Of a stretch of 64,000 bases of DNA, positions 18,242 to 28,548 are shown in pieces. The position numbers and the translations under genes are program-made. The notes beneath the pieces are model-generated. The model saw nothing but the letters and a program-made list of their open reading frames with translations. It made no database searches and had not been told where the DNA came from. The stretch covers positions 1 to 64,000 of the forward strand of contig JBDHXF010000006.1 in the NCBI GenBank assembly GCA_039810585.1, given 5' to 3'. The DNA comes from JBBATK01 sp039810585. GTDB lineage: Bacteria; Bacteroidota; Ignavibacteria; Kapaibacteriales; NICIL-2. Positions within the stretch are counted from its first letter, which is position 1; each line of letters begins with the position of its first letter.

Positions 18242-20584
18242 ATGACATCACCGGCACAGTGGAAGCGCGTGCTTCTGCTTGGATTTTTTATTCTTACAGG
18301 CTTCGCCTGTCCTCTGCTCCACGCACAGCCACACTTCAGCATTTCCGGAACGGTTCGCGACTCCGTCTCCGGCGAGGCAATCATTCGAGCAACCGTTGCG
18401 TTGTACACCAGCCCGGGCGCTACGAAACCTCAGCGCGGAGCGCTCACGAATAAATACGGCTTCTTTTCGATCCCCAAACTCAGCAAGCAGGTGTATTACC
18501 TTGGCGTTCGCTCCATTGGATACAAGACTGCCCTGGTGACCATTACGGAGGAGATGCTCACGGCCAACAAGAGTTTGACGATTGAGTTGGCGCCAAGCAT
18601 TGCGACAACGAAAGGCGTTACCGTGGAAGCCGATCGCTACAACAGTTCAAGCACATCTTCCATCAGTTCGGTTAGTGTGAGTAGTGATTTTATCAAGCAA
18701 ATGCCTGCCATGTTTGGTGAGACGGATGTGTTTCGTGTCTTGCAACTGCTTCCGGGTGTTAAGTCACCGTCAGAGCTGTCGAGCGGACTCTATGTGCGCG
18801 GTGGTTCACCGGACCAGAATTTGGTCTTACTCGACGGCGTGATTGTCTACAATCCTTCTCACCTTGGAGGCTTCCTCAGCACATTCAACAACGACGCCTT
18901 ACGTGATGTTCACATGATCAAAGGAGGATTTCCGGCGGAGTACGGCGGACGTCTTTCATCGGTAATCGATATGACGATGAAGGACGGCTCGCAAGAGAAG
19001 ATTCAGGGTCTTGGTGGTTTAAGTATTATCTCCGCTCGCGCAACGGTGGAAGGGCCAATCTCCAAGGATCTGACGTTTATGGTGTCGGGTCGCAGAATGT
19101 ATCTCGATCTCATCAGAGCCGTTGCTCTGTCAAGTGCACAAAAGGCGGAGACGCCCGATTATTACTTCTACGATCTGAATGCAAAACTGAGTTGGAAAGC
19201 AGACGAGAACAACCACTTCTACTTTGGCGGATTTTTTGGGCGAGACCAGCTTACGAGTCCAAGTGGCAGTGATATTGGCTTGAACATTGGCTGGGGCAAT
19301 TCTACACTGAGCGCTCGGTGGATGAGGATTTTTAGTCCTGAAGTTTTCTCAAACGTCTCTCTCATCTACACCGACTACAGTTTCAAAACCGATGTTCAAA
19401 GCAATTCGGCTACCACAAATTTCTTTTCCAACTCACTAGTACAGGACGTGGGTTTGAAAGCGGATGTGACCTGGTTTGCCGCTCCCAACCACACCCTGAA
19501 GTTTGGAACGGAAACAACATCACATCGCTTTGGCACCGACGTGTCAGATTCGCTCACTCTCAATGGATATGTGGTGACCAATCAATCCATGGCATCGCTT
19601 GATGCAGCAGTCTATGCGCAAGACGAGTGGCGGATAAATGAAGACTGTAGCACCAACCTCGGATTGCGTGGATACTACTTCCAAGATGGCAAGTACTTCG
19701 CGTTAGAGCCACGCTTGCAGGTAGCCTACAACATTATCGGCAACGTGAAGCTGACCTCATCGTTTTCCGTGGCGCACCAATTCTTGCACCTCATCGTCCG
19801 CAACGACATCAATCTTCCCACCGATCTCTGGTTTCCCTCAACAGCCACCACCGCTCCCGAGAAATCGACACAAGGCGAGTTAGGATTTGAAACGACCTTT
19901 GGCGAGCACGACTCATACTTGTTACAGGTCGAGGGTTACTATAAGGACATGCGAAATCTGTACGAGTACAAGGACACGGCGAAGTTTTCTCTCATCGGTG
20001 CACCGCTGGAATCACAATTCACCAGCGGTCGTGGTGAGGCCTATGGCATGGAAGTCTTCGTCAATAAACGTGTCGGCGATTTTACCGGATGGTTGGGCTA
20101 CACGCTATCGTGGACCAAGCTCTACTTCGACGAATTGAACAACGGAAATCCCTTTTATGCTCGCTACGACAGACGTCATGATCTGTCGCTGACCTTCAGC
20201 TATAAGCTTTCCGAATCCATCGACTTTGGCGCCTCTTGGGTGTACGGAACCGGCTTTGCTTTCACCATGCCTACGAGTCAATACGCCTTTAGTATGGATG
20301 GTTCGACGGGTCGATCGTATGTGCAGCAGTATTTCACCGAGCGCAACGGCTACCGACTTCCGTCCTATCACCGCTTGGACTTAAACTTTGGTTTTCACAC
20401 CACCGTGTTTGGTTTGAAGTCTACCATTCAGTTGAGTATTTACAATGCCTATAATCATCTCAATCCCTTTGCCCAGTATTTCACCAACCAATTGGATCCC
20501 AATACTGGCCAAACGGTTTTAACGATGAAGCAGATTACGCTCTTTCCCTTTTTCCCAAGCGTTGCGTGGAACTTTAACTTTTAG
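18242..20584 (+). CDS. TonB-dependent outer-membrane receptor with carboxypeptidase-like N-terminal domain
   Basis: A 780-residue protein from ATG 18242 (MTSPAQWKRVLLLGFF), chosen because a signal peptide starts there and GAGGG lies about 10 nt upstream. The upstream ATG 18182 only adds a basic tail. Domains: signal peptide to about residue 29 (ends 'LLHAQ'); a carboxypeptidase-D regulatory-like domain ('SGTVRDSVSGEAIIRATV' to 'VRSIGYKT'); a plug domain of about residues 140-260 ('LQLLPGVKSPSELSSGLYVRGG', 'VLLDGVIVYNPSH', 'GGFPAEYGGRLSSVIDM'); and then a beta-barrel ending in the aromatic 'VAWNFNF'. It would import a ligand across the outer membrane using TonB energy. The partner DUF4249 gene starts 3 bp after the stop, the usual pairing in Bacteroidota. 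The substrate is not evident. Confidence 0.9.
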   Translation: MTSPAQWKRVLLLGFFILTGFACPLLHAQPHFSISGTVRDSVSGEAIIRATVALYTSPGATKPQRGALTNKYGFFSIPKLSKQVYYLGVRSIGYKTALVTITEEMLTANKSLTIELAPSIATTKGVTVEADRYNSSSTSSISSVSVSSDFIKQMPAMFGETDVFRVLQLLPGVKSPSELSSGLYVRGGSPDQNLVLLDGVIVYNPSHLGGFLSTFNNDALRDVHMIKGGFPAEYGGRLSSVIDMTMKDGSQEKIQGLGGLSIISARATVEGPISKDLTFMVSGRRMYLDLIRAVALSSAQKAETPDYYFYDLNAKLSWKADENNHFYFGGFFGRDQLTSPSGSDIGLNIGWGNSTLSARWMRIFSPEVFSNVSLIYTDYSFKTDVQSNSATTNFFSNSLVQDVGLKADVTWFAAPNHTLKFGTETTSHRFGTDVSDSLTLNGYVVTNQSMASLDAAVYAQDEWRINEDCSTNLGLRGYYFQDGKYFALEPRLQVAYNIIGNVKLTSSFSVAHQFLHLIVRNDINLPTDLWFPSTATTAPEKSTQGELGFETTFGEHDSYLLQVEGYYKDMRNLYEYKDTAKFSLIGAPLESQFTSGRGEAYGMEVFVNKRVGDFTGWLGYTLSWTKLYFDELNNGNPFYARYDRRHDLSLTFSYKLSESIDFGASWVYGTGFAFTMPTSQYAFSMDGSTGRSYVQQYFTERNGYRLPSYHRLDLNFGFHTTVFGLKSTIQLSIYNAYNHLNPFAQYFTNQLDPNTGQTVLTMKQITLFPFFPSVAWNFNF

Positions 20585-20587
20585 CAA

Positions 20588-21487
20588 ATGAGCATACCTC
20601 AACACTTCATGTTCAGGCTTGGAATGATAGCAGCCATTGCTACGCTGTCGTTAAGCCTGCATTCGTGCGTGCAAGATGTCACCACACCGGATTTACCTTT
20701 TGTCGAACAAATGGTGGTGAGTGGATTTGTCTATGCGGACAGCAGTGAAGTCTGTGTGAGCGTCAGCCGCTCGCTACCTCTCAACGCCACGTACTCCTTT
20801 GAAGCAGCCAGCGTTGCGAATGCAGCGGTGACAGTAACAGGACCGCAGGGAAGCGTAACCTTGCAGTACGACTCCGCTCGTTATTGTTATCGCGCGCCGT
20901 TGCAAGCAACGGTAGGGTCACACTATTCCTTGCACGTGGTGTGGAATGGTCATGACGCCAATGCAACCACAGTGGTACCCGACAAACCGGTAATTAGCGA
21001 CCTCCTGGCGGTGCGTACCACCACATCAGACCGCGGAACGCGGACAAGAATTCAATACACAGTTGCATTTCAACCAAACGCGAATTCGGCCTTTTGTGTA
21101 TCGAACTCTGCCTACGTCATCAATCTCGCCGACTCGTCAGCAAGCGATACACTCGCCTCCTATCGAGGCCTACCGAACTTCCGAAACGTCATCAGCGGCA
21201 AACCTGCAGACACTACTCTTACCATCGTGGGCAATGCACAACAACCTGGAGGTCAAGGCTTCGGCGGGTCTCCGAACGTGCTCGATAGCGCTCAGTTTGC
21301 ACTCTTGAAGTTTAATGCACTGGATCTTGCCTACTACGATTTTTGGAAGACATTTCGCAACACTCGAAACGTGTCAATTCTCGGCAGCTTCGGAACAAAT
21401 CCTCTCTATAACATAAAGGGCGGAGCAATTGGAGTGTTTATCGGAGTGTCGCCCACTGTGGGTTGGCTGCAAACACCGATTAATTAG
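20588..21487 (+). CDS. DUF4249-type lipoprotein, partner of the TonB receptor
   Basis: A 299-residue protein. The signal peptide 'FRLGMIAAIATLSLSLHSC' has a lipobox at LHSC. It is followed by 'DLPFVEQMVVSGFVYADSSEVCVSVSRSLPL' and 'VANAAVTVTGPQG', which match the layout of DUF4249 proteins. These nearly always follow a carboxypeptidase-domain TonB receptor and probably form part of the outer-membrane uptake or assembly complex. The gene lies 3 bp after the receptor stop, so the two are surely co-transcribed. The biochemical role of the family is unknown. Confidence 0.75.
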   Translation: MSIPQHFMFRLGMIAAIATLSLSLHSCVQDVTTPDLPFVEQMVVSGFVYADSSEVCVSVSRSLPLNATYSFEAASVANAAVTVTGPQGSVTLQYDSARYCYRAPLQATVGSHYSLHVVWNGHDANATTVVPDKPVISDLLAVRTTTSDRGTRTRIQYTVAFQPNANSAFCVSNSAYVINLADSSASDTLASYRGLPNFRNVISGKPADTTLTIVGNAQQPGGQGFGGSPNVLDSAQFALLKFNALDLAYYDFWKTFRNTRNVSILGSFGTNPLYNIKGGAIGVFIGVSPTVGWLQTPIN

Positions 21488-21597
21488 GAATGCGAATAGC
21501 TACTGGGGCGCGAATTCAGAAAACTTTCCGTGTACTACCATTCGCATCTATTGAGCGCTCATTACTATAATGCACTGGTTTAGTCCAGTGCATTGCG

Positions 21598-22896
21598 ATG
21601 CAGAAGCCTCGCAGCGCAAAGAAGGTGTTGCATACGAAACATGATACCATGCGGAACGACCCCACACTACCTTCAACTCGTCTTCTTCAATCGCCCTTCA
21701 ACCTGGCGGTCATCGCTTCGGGTTTAGGTTTCTTTATCGACGCACTCGACTTGTTTCTCTTCAACGTGTATCGCATACCGAGCCTGAAGGAGTTTGGTCT
21801 CAGCGGCATAGATCTCACTCGAACGGGCGAATTCTTGTTGTCGATGCAGATGTTGGGAATGATGATTGGCGGTGTGCTGAGCGGAGTGATTGCTGACAAG
21901 GTCGGTAGAGTTTCCGTACTGTTCGCATCGATCAGTTTGTACTCCCTGGCAAACATCGCTAACGGGATGATTAGTTCGGTGGATCTCTATGCGGTAGTGC
22001 GTTTCTGTGCAGGACTAGGACTAGCCGGCGAACTCGGCGCTGGTATTAGTCTCGTGTCAGAAACCATGAGCATCGAAAAGCGCGGCTATGGAACAATCTT
22101 GGTAGCCACACTGGGAGCGGCAGGAGCGGTGGTAGCGGGATTGATCTCAGACGTCATTCCATGGCGTAGTGCCTTCATCTCAGCAGGGGTTCTTGGACTG
22201 GCCTTACTCTTTCTTCGCATGCGAAGCATGGAATCCGGGATGTTCAAACACTCGCGTTCAATGCACGATGTACAACGTGGCTCGCTGGTGCTCCTGTTTT
22301 CGTCCGCACCACGAGCGTGGCGCTATCTGGCGTGCATCGCTATGGGCGTTCCGATTTGGTACAGCGTGGGCTTGCTCATCACGCTGTCACCGGAAATTGC
22401 AAGCCTGCAACACATCAGTGGTGTGCAGCTCAGCACTTGCTTCGTGCTGTTTCAACTCGGCATAACTGCGGGAGACTTGTCGAGCGGAATTCTGAGTCAA
22501 GTTCTTCGCACTCGCAAACGGGTGCTCATTGCCTACATGATTTTCGCGCTATTGTCCACTATTCTGCACTTCGTGTTGATCGCTGCTTCGCAGCCCCTGT
22601 ATTGGACATCATTGATGATGGGACTAGGTTGCGGCTATCTCTCGGTATTCGTTACCGCCACGGCCGAGCATTTCGGCACAAACCTTCGCGTTCTTGTTAG
22701 TGCAAGCGTCACCAACTTCATGCGCGGCGCAGTGACGCTATTAATTCCACTCCATATCTGGCTAGAACACGCACTAGGAATCAACCTCGTGCAATCGCTG
22801 CTTCTCACCGGCATCCTCGTGTGGACCCTGGCCCTGCTTTCCGTTTTTCTGCTCCCGGAGACGTTTGGGAAGGACCTCGATTTTGTGGACGTATAG
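21598..22896 (+). CDS. Major facilitator superfamily transporter
   Basis: A 432-residue integral membrane protein with about 12 hydrophobic segments. The MFS signature between TM2 and TM3 is 'GVIADKVGRVSVL' (G-x-x-x-D-x-x-G-R). TM1 is 'GLGFFIDALDLFLFN' and TM4 is 'VRFCAGLGLAGELGAGISLVSE', recalling the sugar/metabolite:H+ symporter branch, where 'R..GLG.GGE' is typical. A shorter start at ATG 21649 (MRNDPTLP) is equally plausible; neither has a good ribosome-binding site. Substrate is unknown. A hairpin with a T-tract at 22915-22933 follows the stop. Confidence 0.85.
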   Translation: MQKPRSAKKVLHTKHDTMRNDPTLPSTRLLQSPFNLAVIASGLGFFIDALDLFLFNVYRIPSLKEFGLSGIDLTRTGEFLLSMQMLGMMIGGVLSGVIADKVGRVSVLFASISLYSLANIANGMISSVDLYAVVRFCAGLGLAGELGAGISLVSETMSIEKRGYGTILVATLGAAGAVVAGLISDVIPWRSAFISAGVLGLALLFLRMRSMESGMFKHSRSMHDVQRGSLVLLFSSAPRAWRYLACIAMGVPIWYSVGLLITLSPEIASLQHISGVQLSTCFVLFQLGITAGDLSSGILSQVLRTRKRVLIAYMIFALLSTILHFVLIAASQPLYWTSLMMGLGCGYLSVFVTATAEHFGTNLRVLVSASVTNFMRGAVTLLIPLHIWLEHALGINLVQSLLLTGILVWTLALLSVFLLPETFGKDLDFVDV

Positions 22897-22914
22897 GAGA
22901 CACCGCTATCCATG

Positions 22915-22933
22915 AGCGAGCCACTCGCTTTTT
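22915..22933 (+). terminator. Short hairpin plus T-tract after the MFS gene
   Basis: AGCGAGCCACTCGCT is followed by TTTT. The same 15-bp palindrome type (AGCGAGNNACTCGCT) recurs at 51643, 62538 and 62984. Confidence 0.5.
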
Positions 22934-22999
22934 GTCTCGTTTGCGATCCACGCGGCGACCGGTTAAGCGTTTAACTGAATGGGCGGCACACCCTTAAAC

Positions 23000-23056
23000 A
23001 ATTCGAGCGTGTTGAAAACACGCTCGAATTATTCATAAGCGAGAGTCTCGCTTATG
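23000..23056. terminator. Two adjacent hairpins between convergent genes
   Basis: The first has a perfect 14-bp stem (AATTCGAGCGTGTT, 3-nt loop, 23000-23030). The second has an 11-bp stem (CATAAGCGAGA around G23045, 23034-23056). They separate the MFS gene (+) from the large surface-protein gene (-) and probably end transcription from one or both sides. Confidence 0.6.
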
Positions 23057-23060
23057 CGTT

Positions 23061-26000
23061 CTAGTGCACGATAATCATCGTTCTTTTGGCACTAAATATT
23101 CCTGCGTAGAGGGTGTAGGTGTACACGCCGGGTGGAAGGTGCGACACATCCCAGTCAATGCTGTGTTGACCGCTCTGCAGCTTTTGCGTTCCGTCCATCA
23201 GTGTTGCGACCTGCTCGCCGGTAGCGTTGTAAACGCTCAGCACGGCTGGCACGGATTCCTGGATGTCAAAGCGGAAACTAACGCGGTTGGTTGCAGGGTT
23301 CGGGTAGCTTTGATAGAGCGTTGAGCTGCCTACTGCAGATCGAGCGGTGGTAGCAAAGCACTTCGATCCGGTTTGGATTTGAGTTTGAGACGCAATGGGA
23401 CTCAGTTTAAGAAACAGAAGTGAGTCCGTCTTGAAAACGCTGTCTGGCACAATGTGCAGCAATTGCTCTGATGTATCGGGAACCAAAATCACGAATCGGA
23501 GTTCGGCAATTTTTCCTGCGTGGACACTGTCGACGTGGTTCCACGACAATGCCAGTGAATCATAGCGAGGGTGTTGAATGCTCATCTTAGCTCCAAAGAT
23601 GGAGTTGCCATCCACGTATTTGAGCATGTATTTATCCCAGCTAAGACCCAAACCAAAGCTCATATCCTGCAACCAGTACGTCGTGCCGTGATAGGTTGTC
23701 GCAAAGTTTGAATCGAGATAGATGGGCACAACAAGGGTATCTGACAAGTTGCCACCCAGCGCAGCAGGATTCACGAAGTTCGTGGGATCTGTGGCGAAGT
23801 GGATGGGAAGGATGGGGACATAGCCTTTTCCGAGCAGTTGCAACGAGTCGATCAAACGACACGGATGATCAGTGAGTGCGTAGCTGAGGGAGTCGAAGCT
23901 GGAGTCGCTGCGCGGACAATACTGCACGACCACGTCGGCACTTTCTCCCGGTTGCAGCAATGTTCCTCGTGGTGGTGTGGACGACAGAAATTGCACGTCG
24001 CGTGGCAGCACCAGTACCGAATCAACACTCAACGCCACGTCGCCCGTGTTCTTCACTGCAAAGGAGTCCACCACACAGTCAAGCACTCGTACGCTATCGA
24101 AGTTGATGAGTGGTTTTTGGATTTTCATGTCGGCCTTGTCCACAGCCACAATACCATTGTCGCCACCGGCGCTCAGGTAGTAATTCAGAATCTCTTGTGT
24201 GTCAAAGAAAATCGAGTCGATCAAGAACGGTGTGGTGAACGTTGCGTTCACCCGAGGAACGAAGTTCATCACCACAATAGGAAGCAGTGAGTCGACATTA
24301 CGACAGTCCTTCGTCAACACCTGAATACCACCCTGCAACGAGGGCTGGGTGGTTGGCGGATTAAACATCGAGGTGGCGTTGATAAAGCGCAACATGGTGG
24401 TGTCGTACACTGCATCAAACTGTATATCCACCGTCGGTGCCGGAATTTCCCGCGACGAGTAGACCGGTATATGCAGCGTATCGCAACTCACAATGCGGAA
24501 GGTATCGGTGCCGACGCGATTGTTGTCGAAGGTCATTTGCAGACCATAAGCCGGAGCCCGACCTTCGCCTGTAAGCAGGATGGTGGTGTCAATATCGATG
24601 CAGGGTTTAGAGTAATGCAGGACCGCGCGCGCTTGATATTTCTTGGCACCCTGACGGGGTGCTCTCGGCTTGAAGAAGAACTTGAAGGGATATGGCTTTG
24701 TGCCGGGGTCGATGACCACAGGAAAAGCAATGGGGTTATTCAAGGTATCGGTATGGAAGAACACACGTTCATCCGGTTGATAGGTAATGGAATCAATCTG
24801 CACGATTTCCTGTGTGGGATTAGGAATCACACCCGGGATAGCAATGGAATCCGCTCGTGGTGCAGACAGAGTATCAACTCGAGTGCCCGGGAAACCGATT
24901 TGGGTGACTGTTGGTTGAAAGATCATGCTGCGGACGCCGGACAAAAAGCAGACGTAGTTCTTAGGACCCCAGCCGGCGCCGTGAGCTTCAAGACTGAAGC
25001 GGGCGACGCAATTGGTATTCTTTACTTCGGCCGTGGTGTGTGGACAAAACACGATATGCACGGTGTCTGTTGATCGCGGTGGAATGCTAAAGGGTAAGGT
25101 CTTTCCGTTCAGGTTATAGTAATAGGAACTAAACGTAAAGAGCTGCGGTGTACCACCGGGAATTCCCAGAGAGTCAACTCCCATGGAGTCGATAGTCATG
25201 GAATTCACGAAGGAATTATTCGTGAGCGGGATGTCGCGCACGACGCAGTCGCAGGGTCGTGTGTACGAGAAATTCTGAATCGTCAGACTTGCATCCAATT
25301 CCACTGTCAGCGTTTTTCCCTGCAAATCTCCTGCAGAACTAATGTTTGGACAGGGTTGCGAGCTGTAGGCTCCAACCTGCTTGTTGTACACTCCGGGTGA
25401 AGTAGGTGTGAAATCGATGACCGCCGTCACAGAATCGCGAGGCTGCAATACCCGAGGCAAGGTCTTACTCAGTGAAATGAGCGTGTATCCATTCGGAATG
25501 CTCAGCGAATCCACAAGGACGGGAATGGCGGAACTGTTCTCGATAGTAACTGAATCCCGTCTGGTATCACCCACTTCAATCACTCCATAAATGGTGAGCG
25601 GCGACACGTAGAGTCGAGGAATTTGTGACGATCCAAAGAGTTTCACTTTCCAGATGTCGGTAGTGAGCGAAGTGGTGTACTGTAAGTAGGCAATAATCGC
25701 AATGTCATTCGCCGTCGTGTTCGGCGTAAATCGGAAATAGAAACGATGGCGCTCTCCGGGATTTAGACTAAAGCTTAAGCCCGCTAGCGGGGCGGGATTT
25801 CCGTTTTGATCGACCGGACTGAATTCCACTCCGGGCTGAACCAGGCTAAAGTTCTTCAGCGTTTGATTGACCGACGATTCGTTGATGATGTCGAGTGAGA
25901 CAATGGAATCACGGCATCCAACAACATTCTCGACGTTCATCACAATGGGATCGAAGCGGAAACGTTCGATGATTCCATGACCTCGAAGGGGAATACACTG

Positions 26001-28157
26001 CGTGGTGTAACATCGCGTTTCAAAGAGACAGAGTGTGTCGTAGTACCAAAGTGAGTCGGTAGGACGGAAGGTAATGGAAATCGTACGCTGTTGCCCAGGA
26101 TTCAAGCTTGCGGTATTCGTTCCCGGAAAGACAAAAACATCACCCTTCTTCAGGTAGAAGGAGATATTCATCACGTCGGTTGCACTCTTATTCAGGAAGG
26201 TAACAGCAATAGTGCTGTCCTTCCCTACCACCACATTGCCATAGTCGACAGACGCGGTGGAAAAGAGCACATCGTTATCTAAGCCGCGACCACTCCATTT
26301 GAGCGTGTCGACAAACTGACAATTAAAACCCTGCAGGTGGTAGTAGAAGATGATGGGGTCGTTATTAATCAAGCCCGGCACAGCCGGCTTGAATCGCAAA
26401 TACTTTTGACCTTCACCTTTCTTCGCCGATGGCAGTAGGGTGTAAGCCGGAGGAATTTTCGGAAAGCCAACGCGTACAATCGTGCTCGGCACGTGCATAC
26501 TGTCGATAATGATGTTACGGTCAGTCAGATTAAACCAGTTGATCGCCTGGGAAGGATTGGAAATATCCTTCGGACATGTGTTCTGAAAGGTCAGCGAATC
26601 GATACGCTTTTTTCCCGTAGAGTAATCGCGTATGGAAAACACTTCGACAATGGTTCCCTTCACAACTACCACACCCGAACCGGCACAAGCGTCATCGCTG
26701 GAAATGTGCAGAGTATCTGTGTAATTAAAGGTAGTATCGATGGTTGGGTGAAAACGCAGCCACAAGGTGTCACACTGTCCGATACCCAACACGAGCGGAA
26801 AGGTCTTTCCCTTAGGTGGCATGAGTTGAAACACACCGCCGTAGACGTTCATGGAGCCGCCGAAGACGGTGACATTACGATTGGTTGCCGTTCCGGTTGG
26901 TCCGGTTGTATTGCAGATAACAATAGCACTGTCATAGTACGGCGTCGACACACACTTTGCATACAGTGTATCGAAACTCAGCGTCCGAGCTCGTACCAAG
27001 AGCTCTGTTGAGCGCGTGATACTTATGGGAATTTTCTTTTGAGTGACACATCGATTGTTACCGGAAATCACAAATTGGGCCGAGATACTACCGCTGAGCG
27101 CGCCATTGAAGGTTATGGTAATCGGCGTCGAAATGTTCGGAACAAGCGTAGCATTCTTGGGTGACACGCTGAAGGCCGACGCATCAGCACCACTCATGCT
27201 GAAAGAGTAGGAGTTGCCGCAGGATTGGTACGAGGTGTCGGTAACGTTGATCACCCACGATTTGGTCGAGCTGCACTTGATGTCGTCCGTTATTGATGTA
27301 ATGTCGGTTATGATTTTTTGCGACACGGTACGACTGCTCTTCTGACACGTTTGCACTTGGACCATGTGACCAATATTCCCCTTGCCGGTAGCATCGCAGA
27401 GGATTCCGGCATTGGAGCCGCTGTTGTTGTCGTTACAGCGATAGTAAAACACCAATCCGTTCTCATTGCCCGCAAGCGAGCGCTCCATCATGCAGTAGAT
27501 TTCGATTGGTGAAAGCACACGCTTCCACATGCGAATCTCGTCGAGCTGTCCGATAAAAGTGCGATAGGTGGAATATCGAGCGATATCATTTGTCGATCCG
27601 ATAAATATGCCCAATGCCGGATCGTTCGGAACCCGGAGTGTGGACAATGGGTAGGCAGCATTGGACGATCGTGCTACCTCTTGGGCATTGATGTAGAGAA
27701 TGGCTTGATGGGTCGAACCGTCAAAAACAGCACACACATGATTCCACTTTCCGTAGAGTGTGTCCATCGTCGTTTGTACAACTGTGTTGTCGGTGGGTCC
27801 GAGGTTGTCACCCTGACCATTAAGTTCAAACACCAGATGATCGCTTGGGTCGATGTACAAAGCCCAAGAATCGTTGTTATCGTTGTTCGTGTACGGACCC
27901 CACTTCCCTGCCAGATACACGCGAGTGCCGGGCTGCTTGGTGGCGTTGATCCAGAATTCGAAGGACATGGCTGTGCTAATGCTATCCTGTGCCTTCGTTT
28001 TTTCCACATCAATGTAGTTCGCTCCTTTTCCGGTACTTACAGTGCCGGTGTAGGCTAAGCCAACGCAGCTTTTGTCCACATCGCAGGCTGAGGGAAATTG
28101 GGCGAGAAGAGTGCCGAAACAACCAAGAAAGGCAAGAGTGAGGAGCAGTGTTCTCAT
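23061..28157 (-). CDS. Giant secreted LamG/anchor-D surface protein, T9SS cargo
   Basis: A 1698-residue protein from ATG 28157 (MRTLLLTLAFLGCFGTLLAQ, a clean signal peptide). The frame extends 76 codons further upstream but without features. Domains: a LamG/concanavalin-like sandwich at about residues 40-230 ('MSFEFWINATKQPGTRVYLAGKW', 'GQLDEIRMWKRVLSPIEI'); then a long series of choice-of-anchor-D or Ig-like repeats of about 100 residues ('VDYGNVVVGKDSTIAVTFLN', 'LNPGQQRTISITFRP'); a cohesin-like segment near 1480-1580; and a T9SS sorting domain at the end ('YQSYPNPATNRVSFRF', 'LPPGVYTYTLYAG'). Such proteins are large adhesins or cell-surface carbohydrate-binding proteins. No enzyme domain is visible. 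It appears monocistronic. Confidence 0.88.
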   Translation of the reverse strand: MRTLLLTLAFLGCFGTLLAQFPSACDVDKSCVGLAYTGTVSTGKGANYIDVEKTKAQDSISTAMSFEFWINATKQPGTRVYLAGKWGPYTNNDNNDSWALYIDPSDHLVFELNGQGDNLGPTDNTVVQTTMDTLYGKWNHVCAVFDGSTHQAILYINAQEVARSSNAAYPLSTLRVPNDPALGIFIGSTNDIARYSTYRTFIGQLDEIRMWKRVLSPIEIYCMMERSLAGNENGLVFYYRCNDNNSGSNAGILCDATGKGNIGHMVQVQTCQKSSRTVSQKIITDITSITDDIKCSSTKSWVINVTDTSYQSCGNSYSFSMSGADASAFSVSPKNATLVPNISTPITITFNGALSGSISAQFVISGNNRCVTQKKIPISITRSTELLVRARTLSFDTLYAKCVSTPYYDSAIVICNTTGPTGTATNRNVTVFGGSMNVYGGVFQLMPPKGKTFPLVLGIGQCDTLWLRFHPTIDTTFNYTDTLHISSDDACAGSGVVVVKGTIVEVFSIRDYSTGKKRIDSLTFQNTCPKDISNPSQAINWFNLTDRNIIIDSMHVPSTIVRVGFPKIPPAYTLLPSAKKGEGQKYLRFKPAVPGLINNDPIIFYYHLQGFNCQFVDTLKWSGRGLDNDVLFSTASVDYGNVVVGKDSTIAVTFLNKSATDVMNISFYLKKGDVFVFPGTNTASLNPGQQRTISITFRPTDSLWYYDTLCLFETRCYTTQCIPLRGHGIIERFRFDPIVMNVENVVGCRDSIVSLDIINESSVNQTLKNFSLVQPGVEFSPVDQNGNPAPLAGLSFSLNPGERHRFYFRFTPNTTANDIAIIAYLQYTTSLTTDIWKVKLFGSSQIPRLYVSPLTIYGVIEVGDTRRDSVTIENSSAIPVLVDSLSIPNGYTLISLSKTLPRVLQPRDSVTAVIDFTPTSPGVYNKQVGAYSSQPCPNISSAGDLQGKTLTVELDASLTIQNFSYTRPCDCVVRDIPLTNNSFVNSMTIDSMGVDSLGIPGGTPQLFTFSSYYYNLNGKTLPFSIPPRSTDTVHIVFCPHTTAEVKNTNCVARFSLEAHGAGWGPKNYVCFLSGVRSMIFQPTVTQIGFPGTRVDTLSAPRADSIAIPGVIPNPTQEIVQIDSITYQPDERVFFHTDTLNNPIAFPVVIDPGTKPYPFKFFFKPRAPRQGAKKYQARAVLHYSKPCIDIDTTILLTGEGRAPAYGLQMTFDNNRVGTDTFRIVSCDTLHIPVYSSREIPAPTVDIQFDAVYDTTMLRFINATSMFNPPTTQPSLQGGIQVLTKDCRNVDSLLPIVVMNFVPRVNATFTTPFLIDSIFFDTQEILNYYLSAGGDNGIVAVDKADMKIQKPLINFDSVRVLDCVVDSFAVKNTGDVALSVDSVLVLPRDVQFLSSTPPRGTLLQPGESADVVVQYCPRSDSSFDSLSYALTDHPCRLIDSLQLLGKGYVPILPIHFATDPTNFVNPAALGGNLSDTLVVPIYLDSNFATTYHGTTYWLQDMSFGLGLSWDKYMLKYVDGNSIFGAKMSIQHPRYDSLALSWNHVDSVHAGKIAELRFVILVPDTSEQLLHIVPDSVFKTDSLLFLKLSPIASQTQIQTGSKCFATTARSAVGSSTLYQSYPNPATNRVSFRFDIQESVPAVLSVYNATGEQVATLMDGTQKLQSGQHSIDWDVSHLPPGVYTYTLYAGIFSAKRTMIIVH

Positions 28158-28548
28158 TGGGTATGGTGATTGCGTGAAACCCCTATCCGAACAAAAGCAG
28201 CAGTCAGCAGGATAAGAAGTCAAAATCCCACTAAAAAAACGCCATTTTCTGCCGATACTTCCAGCGATAATCGAGCCAAACAGAGCCACTTCAAGAACAC
28301 AAGAGCGCGGAATTTGGTACGCTGTACACGCTTTTGTGATCTTTGTTGTCGAATCTACGACGAACAGGTCTGATTCAGCTCGCAATTCCGTAGGTATTGG
28401 GGTGGTCTTTTTGTGAAACGGAGCCGACCCAATGGTACGAATTGTGACGGGAGACAGGACATCACCACCACCGTGTCTCGTTTGTCGTAGCTAGCCATTC
28501 TTCTCAACTCAGAGTGCATATCTGCTCTTTGCGTACATCCTCATCACC
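28158..28548. other. Intergenic interval between divergent genes
   Basis: About 390 bp that must hold the promoters of both flanking secreted-protein genes. No repeat, RNA or coding signal is recognised. Confidence 0.4.
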
